From positions 1 to 11,296 of the forward strand of contig NZ_RIZI01000112.1 of assembly GCF_003721225.1 (NCBI RefSeq): DNA of 11,296 nucleotides, written 5' to 3'. The stretch is from Acidithiobacillus sulfuriphilus. GTDB lineage: Bacteria > Pseudomonadota > Gammaproteobacteria > Acidithiobacillales > Acidithiobacillaceae. This document shows positions 5,970 through 11,296 of this stretch, piece by piece; position 1 is the stretch's first letter, and the number at the start of each line of letters is the position of its first letter. The position numbers and the translations under genes are program-made. Below the pieces are notes generated by a model, which worked only from the letters and a program-made list of their open reading frames with translations, did not search any database and was not told the origin of the DNA.

Positions 5970-8047
5970 CAGGCGACTCCTTCCATGTCGGCAATGGCCG
6001 CGGCGGTGAGGGCACTGGGATCGAGGATGAGGACGACGCTGCCCTTGCCGGAGATGGTCGCACCCTGGTACCAGTTCTCATCGGCCAGGAAGTCGATGGG
6101 CTTGACCACCGAGTCTTCATTGCCGAGGACCTCCGAAACGATAAAGAGGCCGCGATCGGTGAGCACGCCCTCGATGCTTTCGGAGCGTAGCGCCAAGGGT
6201 TTATGGTGGAGCAGGGCGCCGAGATCCACCACCGGGGTCACCTGAGCGCCGTCAATCCGGTAGACGGTACGCCCGTTGAGGCGGTGCATACGGGTCTCGC
6301 TGACGTCAATGAGGCTCTCGATGGCCGATACCGGCATGGCGTAGACATCCCGTCGCAAGCGCAGGTAGAGGACCGGCAGCACGGCCAGGGTGAGGGGGAA
6401 TTCCATGGCGATGCTGGTGCTCTGGCCCAGGCGGGTCTGGAGATCCAGGCGGCCGCGCAGCTTGCGGGCGGTCTCCTTGACCACGTCCATGCCGACGCCG
6501 CGGCCCGAGAGGTCCGTGGCCTGGTCCTTGGTGGAGAAGCCGGGCCGGAAGATGAGTTCCAGGGCCTCCTGCTCCGAGAGGCGGGCGGCCTGCTCGGCGC
6601 TGATGACGCCCTTGTCGATGGCCTTTTGGGTGACGAACTGGCGATCAATGCCCTTGCCGTCGTCGGAGACCTCGATGCGGACCTTGTCGCCCAGATGGAT
6701 GGCGGCGACGCGCAGGGTGGCGGTACGCGCCTTGCCGGCGGCGGCCCGTTCCTCGGGCCCTTCGATGCCGTGGTCCAGGCTGTTGCGCACCAGATGGGTC
6801 ATGGGGCCGGAGAGGGCATCGACGACGGTCTTGTCGATCTCCACGTCCTCGCCCACGATCTCCAGCTTGACCTCTTTGCCCAGTTGCCGGGAGACATCGC
6901 GCACCACTCGGGGCAATTGCTGGAAGAGGCGCTTGCAAGGCTGCATGCGCAGGCGCATGACGGTGTTCTGGATATCGTTGACGGTGAGGTCCATTTCCCG
7001 GGCGATGCGGGCCATGTCCTCGTTTTCCTCCCCGAGACTGCTCACGGCCGAGGCGAGGCGATTGCGCAGGAGCACGAGCTCTCCCACCTGATTCATGACC
7101 GCATCCAGACGCACGGCATCGACGCGCAGGGTGGTCTCGGCGGCCTCGGGGGCGGTGGCAGCGCCGGTCTTGGGGGGGGTAGCCACGACTGCTGATGTCG
7201 ACCCAGGATCCGCCTTGACGCCAGGGAGCGCTTGCGCATGACCACCCCCTTTGCTGATGGCGCCCATGACTGTGCTAGGTGGCGTATCATGGCGTAACGC
7301 CGGTGCCGGGACGATCCCCGGGGCTTGGTCGCCATACAGGTCATCCAGCACCTTTTCGAATTCGTCTTCGGTGATCTCGTCGCTGGCAGCGCAGGCCGCT
7401 TCGGCACTATCCATAAGGCCGGGGGCTTTGTTGCCGTAGAGGGCATCGAGGGTGGCTTCGAATTCTTCCGCGGTGATCTCGTCCGTCTTTCCGGTGGAAT
7501 GCTCCGTGGCGCCTTCGGGCAAGCGCTCCACATAAACGCCGGTGCGGCCATCACCGGTACTTTGTTGGCGGGCCAGGAGGGTGGCGTCCATGTCGGTACA
7601 AAGGATGGGAGTGCGGTCCACCCCCGGCTCGATGCCCTGTGCGGCAGGAGGGTTCCCGGCCGCCGGCGGGCGTCCGGCGGCCAAATTCTGAATGACCTGT
7701 CCCAGGTCCGCGGGCCCCGCTCCCGGGTTGTCTCCCTGGGCCAATTCCCGGAGCATGCCGTCGATGACGTCCAGCCCCTTGAGGATGGTGTCGATCATGA
7801 TGGGGCTCACCGGCAGACTGTGGGAGCGCAGTTTGTCGAGGAGGTCTTCCAGGTGATGGGTCCAGTCGACGAGGTGGTCGGCGTCGAGGAAGCCCGCTCC
7901 GCCCTTGAGGGTGTGAAAGGCGCGAAAAACCGAAGCGAGGACCTCGTCGTTACCCGGGTCCGCCTCCAGGCGCAGGGTATCTTCCTGGGCTTTTTCCAGC
8001 AGTTCCCGCGCCTCGGGCAGATAGTCCTGCAGAATCTCCATGTCCAT
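5969..8047 (-). CDS. cheA: Chemotaxis histidine kinase CheA
   Basis: 692-residue sensor kinase that takes receptor signals and phosphorylates CheY. Domains in order: P1 Hpt (1-about 125) with phosphorylation site His45 in FHTLKGGAGF; a long low-complexity linker (about 125-305) in place of a recognisable P2 domain; P3 dimerisation (about 305-370, RLDAVMNQVGELVLLRNRL); P4 kinase with N box LVRNSLDHGIEGPEER (419-434), G1 DDGKGID (462-468), F box FRPGFST (500-506) and G2 GRGVGMDVV (515-523); and a C-terminal CheW-like P5 (about 550-692). All catalytic boxes look intact. The linker holds two tandem copies of an acidic-aromatic motif (191-210 and 225-244) and a C8 run. ATG 8047 lies two bases after the cheZ stop, with GGGG upstream; a second ATG two codons later is an alternative. 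The stop joins the next gene as TGATG. Confidence 0.98.
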   Translation of the reverse strand: MDMEILQDYLPEARELLEKAQEDTLRLEADPGNDEVLASVFRAFHTLKGGAGFLDADHLVDWTHHLEDLLDKLRSHSLPVSPIMIDTILKGLDVIDGMLRELAQGDNPGAGPADLGQVIQNLAAGRPPAAGNPPAAQGIEPGVDRTPILCTDMDATLLARQQSTGDGRTGVYVERLPEGATEHSTGKTDEITAEEFEATLDALYGNKAPGLMDSAEAACAASDEITEDEFEKVLDDLYGDQAPGIVPAPALRHDTPPSTVMGAISKGGGHAQALPGVKADPGSTSAVVATPPKTGAATAPEAAETTLRVDAVRLDAVMNQVGELVLLRNRLASAVSSLGEENEDMARIAREMDLTVNDIQNTVMRLRMQPCKRLFQQLPRVVRDVSRQLGKEVKLEIVGEDVEIDKTVVDALSGPMTHLVRNSLDHGIEGPEERAAAGKARTATLRVAAIHLGDKVRIEVSDDGKGIDRQFVTQKAIDKGVISAEQAARLSEQEALELIFRPGFSTKDQATDLSGRGVGMDVVKETARKLRGRLDLQTRLGQSTSIAMEFPLTLAVLPVLYLRLRRDVYAMPVSAIESLIDVSETRMHRLNGRTVYRIDGAQVTPVVDLGALLHHKPLALRSESIEGVLTDRGLFIVSEVLGNEDSVVKPIDFLADENWYQGATISGKGSVVLILDPSALTAAAIADMEGVA
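7172..7179 (-). repeat. C8 run in the cheA linker
   Basis: Eight G on the plus strand, read in cheA as A-C8-AAG, encoding Thr-Pro-Pro-Lys near residue 290, just before the dimerisation domain. The frame is intact here. A slip of one base would cut off P3 to P5. Confidence 0.85.
7316..7483 (-). repeat. Tandem motif duplication in CheA linker (two copies of about 20 residues)
   Basis: Copy 1 is TAEEFEATLDALYGNKAPG (residues 192-210), copy 2 is TEDEFEKVLDDLYGDQAPG (226-244); both are preceded by DEI. They are separated by 14 residues. Similarity holds at protein and DNA level (shared plus-strand GGTGATCTCGTC before each). They lie where a CheY/CheB-binding P2 domain would be expected. Confidence 0.85.
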
Positions 8048-8049
8048 GG

Positions 8050-8538
8050 CTATATCCCCAGTTCGGCCAGCAGGGCGTCCACATCGTCCTGATTGATGCG
8101 CTCGTCGGCCGTGCAGGGCGCTGCGGCGCAGGCGGCTTCGGCACCTTCCAGGCCCAGTTCATCCAAGGTGAGGCGGATGCGGTTTTCCACGGCATGGAGC
8201 AGGGCAATGGCCTTTTTCAGCCGCTGACCGGCCAGATCCTGCCCCTGCTGGCTGGCGAGGATGGTGCCCAAGGCACTGTCGATGTGATCCAGGGGCCCGT
8301 CGATGAAGGTGCCGTTGGCGCGGCGGATCTCCTGCACCGCCTCCTGGGCCCGTTCGACGGCGGCGATGGTGGCCATGGCCTGTTCCTCGGTCAGGCGCAG
8401 GGCCTCTTCCAGGGGGGATTGGGCATCGGGGAGATCGGACTGGGCGCTGGCAATGCGCTTCAAGCCCTCGCGGAGCAGGAGCTCGGCCTCGCCGAGCAGG
8501 CGCGCGGGGTCGGACGGTTTTTTGACGGTGTCGGTCAT
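8050..8538 (-). CDS. cheZ: CheY-phosphate phosphatase CheZ (short form)
   Basis: 162 residues, clearly shorter than the roughly 210 of enteric CheZ. It dephosphorylates CheY-P. The catalytic helix is present as [18 protein letters not shown] (93-110): Asp101 and Gln105 correspond to Asp143 and Gln147 of E. coli CheZ, the salt-bridge and water-orienting residues. The C-terminal CheY-binding peptide is present as [13 protein letters not shown] (150-162), close to the enteric QDQVDDLLDSLGF, joined to the catalytic bundle by a linker containing two Cys (137, 142). The missing length is in the N-terminal helical bundle. The ATG at 8538 overlaps the cheY stop by four bases (ATGA). The pairing cheY-cheZ-cheA matches the arrangement in pseudomonads. 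Confidence 0.96.
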   Translation of the reverse strand: MTDTVKKPSDPARLLGEAELLLREGLKRIASAQSDLPDAQSPLEEALRLTEEQAMATIAAVERAQEAVQEIRRANGTFIDGPLDHIDSALGTILASQQGQDLAGQRLKKAIALLHAVENRIRLTLDELGLEGAEAACAAAPCTADERINQDDVDALLAELGI

Positions 8539-8954
8539 TGTTTGGCCCCCGCGGCGGCTTGCAAGCGTTTGAAGATGGCGTCGAGCTTTTCGCGCAGGGT
8601 CTCGGCGGTGAAGGGCTTGACGATGTAGCCGTTGACCCCGGCCTGGGCCGCTTCGAGGATGTTTTCGCGCTTGGCCTCGGCGGTGACCATGAGGATGGGG
8701 ATGTGCTTGAGCTGGGGATCGGCGCGAATGGCCCGGAGGAGGTCGATGCCCTGCATGTTGGGCATGTTCCAGTCGGTAACGACGAAATCGAAGGAACGGT
8801 TACGCAACTTTTGCAGCGCCTGCACTCCGTCCTCGGCCTCGTCGAAGTTGGTGAAGCCGATCTCCCGCAGGAGGTTGCGCACGATCCTGCGCATGGTGGA
8901 AAAATCGTCCACCACCAGGATATGGATGTTTTTATCAACCTGATCAATACCCAT
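8535..8954 (-). CDS. cheY: Chemotaxis response regulator CheY
   Basis: Single receiver domain, 139 residues from the ATG at 8954; it carries the signal from CheA to the flagellar switch. Active site complete: Asp16-Asp17, phospho-acceptor Asp61 in [14 protein letters not shown], Thr91, switch Tyr110 and Lys113 in NGYIVKPF. All are offset by four from E. coli CheY, and the WNMPNM signature is typical of true CheY rather than other receivers. The start at 8954 is preferred over ATG 8972 because AAAAGGG lies seven bases before it, whereas 8972 has no good site and lies in the leader after a hairpin. It is the first gene of the long che run and lies about 165 bases downstream of a sigma-28-type promoter. 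Its stop overlaps the cheZ start. Confidence 0.97.
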   Translation of the reverse strand: MGIDQVDKNIHILVVDDFSTMRRIVRNLLREIGFTNFDEAEDGVQALQKLRNRSFDFVVTDWNMPNMQGIDLLRAIRADPQLKHIPILMVTAEAKRENILEAAQAGVNGYIVKPFTAETLREKLDAIFKRLQAAAGAKQ

Positions 8955-8978
8955 GAATGTACCCTTTTCCATCTGCCT

Positions 8979-8995
8979 GGGCCCGGCGCGGGCCC
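8979..8995 (-). promoter_or_regulatory. GC hairpin in the cheY leader
   Basis: GGGCCC, loop GGCGC, GGGCCC: six perfect pairs with a five-base loop, ending 24 bases before the cheY start. It lies in the predicted leader RNA just before the ribosome binding site, so it may influence translation or be a processing site. No function is proven. Confidence 0.45.
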
Positions 8996-9125
8996 GTATC
9001 GGCGCGGGATTTTATCGAAGAAAGCGGTGTCCTGTCCTACTCCGCCGGAATGCCACATGGCGGGCGTATCAAGCAAATCCCATACCGGGCTGGAAGGTCC
9101 CTTGGGCGTTTGCCTCGTTACCTTC

Positions 9126-9152
9126 TTTACGGCACATTCGGGGAAAACTTTA
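9126..9152 (-). promoter_or_regulatory. Sigma-28 (FliA) class promoter for the cheY-cheZ-cheA run
   Basis: Minus strand: TAAAGTTT (9152-9145), an 11-base spacer, then GCCGTAAA (9133-9126). The enteric sigma-28 consensus is TAAAGTTT, 11 bases, GCCGATAA: the -35 is exact, the spacing exact and the -10 matches 6 of 8. Transcription would start near 9118, leaving a leader of about 165 bases before cheY. It makes the che run a late (class III) flagellar unit. Confidence 0.75.
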
Positions 9153-9196
9153 GGGAGCGGCCGCCATGAACCGGGCGGGCCGGTCGATGAAATGGC

Positions 9197-9222
9197 AGGG
9201 GCGGACGCAGCGGCCCGCCCCT
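9197..9222. terminator. Stem-loop after the SPOR gene, without T run
   Basis: AGGGGCGG and CCGCCCCT pair perfectly over eight bases with a ten-base loop. It lies between the SPOR gene and the sigma-28 promoter. It could slow or end transcription from the motB-SPOR unit, but no T run follows on the minus strand, so it is not a canonical intrinsic terminator. Confidence 0.4.
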
Positions 9223-9235
9223 AGGGGATGATGGA

Positions 9236-9255
9236 GAGGGGGGCTATGCCCCCTC
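9236..9255. terminator. Stem-loop directly after the SPOR stop codon, without T run in that direction
   Basis: GAGGGGG pairs with CCCCCTC (seven base pairs) around the loop GCTATG, beginning seven bases after the SPOR stop on the minus strand. It has no T run on the minus side; on the plus side a TTTT follows after a few bases. It is a possible weak terminator or 3'-end stabilising structure. Confidence 0.4.
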
Positions 9256-9262
9256 GTCGCTT

Positions 9263-10033
9263 TTACTGCGTCCCCGGCCAGTGCTGGGGATAGCCCTGAT
9301 GGCCGGTGAGTTGGGCGATGCGGGCGGTGACGTTGCTGGCGGCAAAGCGGCTGGGCAGAGGGCCCACCAGCACCCGATGGAGGCGGTTTTGCGGCAAGGT
9401 GGCCACACAGGCGCTAAAGCCTTGCTTCTGCAGTTTGGCCACGAGGGGCTGAGTGGCCGAAACCCGGCCGAAGGCCCCCAGTTGCACATACCAGCCTGCG
9501 GTTTTGCAGGCATTGGCCGGTGGCGCGGGCTGCGCCGTGGCCTTGGCGGCGGCCTGGGGATGCGTTGCATTGGCTACTGCTTTGCGCGGTTCTTGGGCGG
9601 GAGCGGCGGCCTTTTTCCCGGTGACCGGTTTCTGGGCAAGGGGGACCGTCGCGGCGTTTGGCGTGCCTGAGTGCGCTGCGGCTACCGGTATAACCGGACG
9701 CACGGGTACCGCGGGTGCGGCAGCATGGGAGGGGGTGGCGGCAGTCGGTGGTGCTGCCGAGGCGGCGATGGAAGTGGTGCTGCCCATGGCCGGCGGGAGC
9801 GCCGGGGTACTCGTCGCCGGAGCGGTGCCGGGGCTCGCCAGGGGAGCGGTGGAGAGGCTGAGGTAAACGGTTTTTTTGCCGTCGGCGGGAGTGGAAAGGG
9901 GGGCCTTGGAGCGGCTGGCGAGAAAAATGCCGAGGCTGACCAGCAGGATGAGCAGCAGTGCGCCGAGGATGATCCGGTTGAGGCGGGTTTGCTGTTGCTG
10001 GAGGCGTTCCAGGTCGTCTTGGGGCTTGCTCAT
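9263..10033 (-). CDS. Membrane-anchored SPOR-domain protein
   Basis: 256 residues: short cytoplasmic, Gln-rich N-terminus, one membrane helix (about 20-39, IILGALLLILLVSLGIFLA), a long Ala/Pro/Thr-rich linker (about 45-178) and a C-terminal SPOR domain (about 180-250; GWYVQLGAFGRVSATQPLVA, KQGFSACVATL, HRVLVGPLPS). SPOR domains bind denuded peptidoglycan glycans in the periplasm; the layout resembles DedD/FtsN-type proteins but the linker is simple and unrelated. Two Cys in or near the domain (176, 209) could form a disulphide. ATG 10033 is chosen because GAAGGA lies about six bases upstream; earlier in-frame ATGs (10087) overlap motB and lack such a site. It lies 31 bases after motB, also a peptidoglycan-binding protein, so a role in anchoring or siting the motor in the wall is plausible but unproven. 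Confidence 0.88.
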   Translation of the reverse strand: MSKPQDDLERLQQQQTRLNRIILGALLLILLVSLGIFLASRSKAPLSTPADGKKTVYLSLSTAPLASPGTAPATSTPALPPAMGSTTSIAASAAPPTAATPSHAAAPAVPVRPVIPVAAAHSGTPNAATVPLAQKPVTGKKAAAPAQEPRKAVANATHPQAAAKATAQPAPPANACKTAGWYVQLGAFGRVSATQPLVAKLQKQGFSACVATLPQNRLHRVLVGPLPSRFAASNVTARIAQLTGHQGYPQHWPGTQ

Positions 10034-10064
10034 TGCTGATCCTTCACGAATAAAGGTCCAAGGG

Positions 10065-10907
10065 TTAACCGCGGTCACCAATGGCACCGGCCATGATGGG
10101 TGAATCGCCGGCTTTTTTGGGGAACTGGGGGGCGACGATGACGATGCTGACGCGCCGGTTCATGGCGAGCCCCTCGGGAGTATCGTTGGGCGCGATGGGA
10201 TGATATTTGCCATAGCCTGCGGCGACCAGGTTATCGGGGTTGACCCCTTGCTGGATGAAGAGTTCGACCACCGATACCGCACGAATGGCGGAGAGGGCCC
10301 AGTTGGATTGGAACTGCGGGCTATGGATGGGCAGGTCGTTGGTGAAGCCGTTGACCTGGATCTGATAGGGCAGCCGGCGTAAGACCTGGGCGACGCTGGT
10401 GAGGGTGGTGACCGCCGGTGGGGTCAAATCCGCCTGTCCCGAGGGGAAGAGGATCTTGGCATTGATGTCCAGCACCACGCCGAGACCGGTCCGGTGTACG
10501 GCCACGCTACCCTGTTGGATCAAGGGCCGTAGAAGCGATTTGATCTCTTTTTCGACGCGATCCATGGCGGCATCGCGGGCGAGGGGGGGCTGGACGTTGG
10601 CGGCAACCTTTCCGTGGGGGACTTGGGGGACGGGGGCGATGTCCACGACTTTGGGTAAGGGCGGGAGTTTGAGGGGCATTGGTGCGCCCGTGGGCGCCTG
10701 ACCCGCACGGATGGGCACGGGGGACCAGGGCTGGCCGCTGAAGGCGGCGACCAGGGTGGAGGACAGCACCCTGTATTTGCCTTCGTTGACGGAGGAGATG
10801 GCATACATCACCACAAAGAAGGAAAACAGCAGGGTGATGAAGTCGGCGTAGGAAACCAGCCAGCGTTCATGATTTTCCCATTCTTCCTCTCTTTTGCGAC
10901 GGGCCAT
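10065..10907 (-). CDS. motD: Flagellar motor stator protein MotB (MotD type)
   Basis: 280-residue stator subunit. One membrane helix (about 18-38) carries the proton-binding Asp22 in WLVSYADFITLLFSFFVVMY. It is followed by NEGKYRVLS, a proline-rich linker (about 57-110) and an OmpA-like peptidoglycan-binding domain (about 135-260: FPSGQADLTPPA, QVNGFTND, SNWALSAIRAVSVVELF, GYGKYHPIAPNDTPEGLAMN, RRVSIVIV). The ENHERWLVSYADFITLLF start and the placement beside che genes match MotD of pseudomonads more than enteric MotB. The ATG at 10907 is chosen because AGGAGG ends ten bases upstream; ATG 10916 would leave only one base of spacing. The MotA/MotC channel partner is not adjacent: the next gene upstream is divergent. 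The SPOR gene follows 31 bases downstream, probably in the same transcript. Confidence 0.95.
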   Translation of the reverse strand: MARRKREEEWENHERWLVSYADFITLLFSFFVVMYAISSVNEGKYRVLSSTLVAAFSGQPWSPVPIRAGQAPTGAPMPLKLPPLPKVVDIAPVPQVPHGKVAANVQPPLARDAAMDRVEKEIKSLLRPLIQQGSVAVHRTGLGVVLDINAKILFPSGQADLTPPAVTTLTSVAQVLRRLPYQIQVNGFTNDLPIHSPQFQSNWALSAIRAVSVVELFIQQGVNPDNLVAAGYGKYHPIAPNDTPEGLAMNRRVSIVIVAPQFPKKAGDSPIMAGAIGDRG

Positions 10908-11084
10908 TATTGCCATGCCTCCTGGTTTTTGGCGGACGGCTCGATGGCCCATCGTGATGGGGCACCGCCGCTTCCTTTTTATAACTTAGTCGGGAAAAGG
11001 AAAAAAAACCAGAGTGCTGGCGGATGATTCCGGATCGGGCATGAGTTCTGCATACGACTCCCTGCACATGGGGAGGATAAGATC
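10908..11084. other. Divergent intergenic region between motB/motD and the plus-strand gene
   Basis: 177 bases separating two divergent genes. It contains the AGGAGG of motB (10918-10923), an A8 run and AT-rich patch (about 10974-11008), a sigma-54-like site and the GGAGG of the plus-strand gene (11072-11076). I see no clear promoter for motB: TATAAA occurs on the minus strand in the AT-rich patch but has no good -35 partner. Confidence 0.6.
11037..11052 (+). promoter_or_regulatory. Possible sigma-54 promoter for the plus-strand gene
   Basis: GGGCATGAGTTCTGCA compares with the sigma-54 consensus TGGCAYRNNNNTTGCW: GG and GC have the required 10-base separation, with two mismatches (first T to G, and TTGC to CTGC). 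A start near 11063 would leave a leader of about 22 bases, including the ribosome binding site. Sigma-54 commonly drives flagellar genes. Confidence 0.4.
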
Positions 11085-11296
11085 ATGATCATGCCTGCGC
11101 GGACAAAGAACCTGCCGGGGAACCTGCCGCAGATGGCTCTGGGCGAGCGCCTGACCCTGGGTGTGCTGGCGATTGGCGTTTTGGGTGCCGCGGCCGTTCT
11201 GGCACTGCCTTCGGGCTGGCCGCGATGGTTGCTCGGCGCGCTGACCCTGGCGCTGGTGCTGGCGGTTGGCGGCTATGGCTGGTGGACCATCGCGGC
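11085..11296 (+). CDS. N-terminus of a membrane protein with two predicted helices; continues beyond the right edge
   Basis: The only plus-strand gene seen; 70 codons are visible. ATG 11085 follows GGAGG with eight bases of spacing. The visible part has a short basic, Pro-rich N-terminus (MIMPARTKNLPGNLPQ), a hydrophobic helix at about 23-41 (LTLGVLAIGVLGAAAVLAL), a short GWPRW turn and a second helix at about 48-67 ending in GYGWWT. Two close helices with almost no periplasmic loop occur in Aer-like or PilJ-like receptors and in sensor kinases. In this setting a chemoreceptor is a fair guess, but nothing visible proves it. Confidence 0.7.
   Translation, partial: MIMPARTKNLPGNLPQMALGERLTLGVLAIGVLGAAAVLALPSGWPRWLLGALTLALVLAVGGYGWWTIA

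Larger units (their letters stand above)
8955..9262 (-). other. 308-base intergenic region between the SPOR gene and cheY: hairpins plus promoter, no gene
   Basis: I find no convincing coding frame on either strand. In the minus direction it holds two GC-rich hairpins just after the SPOR gene, a sigma-28-like promoter, then a leader of about 165 bases ending with a hairpin and the cheY ribosome binding site. The hairpins lack a T run in the minus direction, so termination is uncertain. Confidence 0.7.

Noticed and set aside
9012..9019. TTCGATAA on the minus strand as another sigma-28 -10 box near cheY
   Set aside because: No TAAA-like -35 lies at the proper distance, and a far better site exists at 9126-9152.
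10974..11008. Sigma-70 promoter for motB in the AT-rich patch (TATAAA on the minus strand)
   Set aside because: The only -35 candidate at 17 bases is a T run matching two of six positions; low-complexity sequence gives such matches by chance.

Overview
The window is a GC-rich piece of a motility and chemotaxis locus from a flagellated proteobacterium. Two features, a CheZ phosphatase and a MotD-type MotB beside the che genes, are typical of gamma/beta-proteobacteria with polar flagella. The protein style resembles Acidithiobacillus or a relative, but that is an impression from memory, not a database result. Every gene but the last, partial one is read on the minus strand. I see no rRNA, tRNA, CRISPR array, insertion sequence or other mobile element.

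In transcription order (right to left), a MotB/MotD stator subunit (10907-10065) is followed by a membrane-anchored SPOR-domain protein (10033-9263). A 308-base gap then holds two GC-rich hairpins and a strong sigma-28 (FliA) promoter match, and a tight gene run begins: cheY, cheZ, cheA, a small helical protein resembling a decayed chemoreceptor tip, a flavodiiron/ODP-like metallo-beta-lactamase-fold protein, a soluble PAS chemoreceptor, cheV, a second soluble chemoreceptor and a small two-helix membrane protein. Several junctions are ATGA or TGATG overlaps, which indicates translational coupling. After a 90-base gap come an EAL-domain protein with a TTG start and the N-terminal part of a membrane sensor that leaves the window on the left. 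On the right edge a plus-strand gene starts behind a possible sigma-54 promoter and encodes at least two membrane helices.

Reading the parts together (inference): CheA, CheV, CheY and CheZ form a phosphorelay to the flagellar motor. The inputs encoded here look cytoplasmic: two receptors without membrane segments, a PAS domain of the BdlA/AerC kind, and a putative diiron oxygen/iron sensor. This suggests an energy- or oxygen-taxis module. No cheW, cheR, cheB or motA/motC lies in the window. The EAL protein and the sensor next to it suggest a c-di-GMP link, although the EAL protein lacks a catalytic metal-ligand Asp.

The most unusual points are: (1) a run of 10 C (coding strand) that breaks the reading frame of the left-hand sensor, as in phase-variable genes or a sequencing error; (2) the ODP-like diiron protein next to a receptor-tip-like protein of unknown role; (3) two tandem acidic-aromatic motifs in CheA, in the place of a P2 domain, that resemble the CheY-binding tail of the CheZ encoded two genes away.
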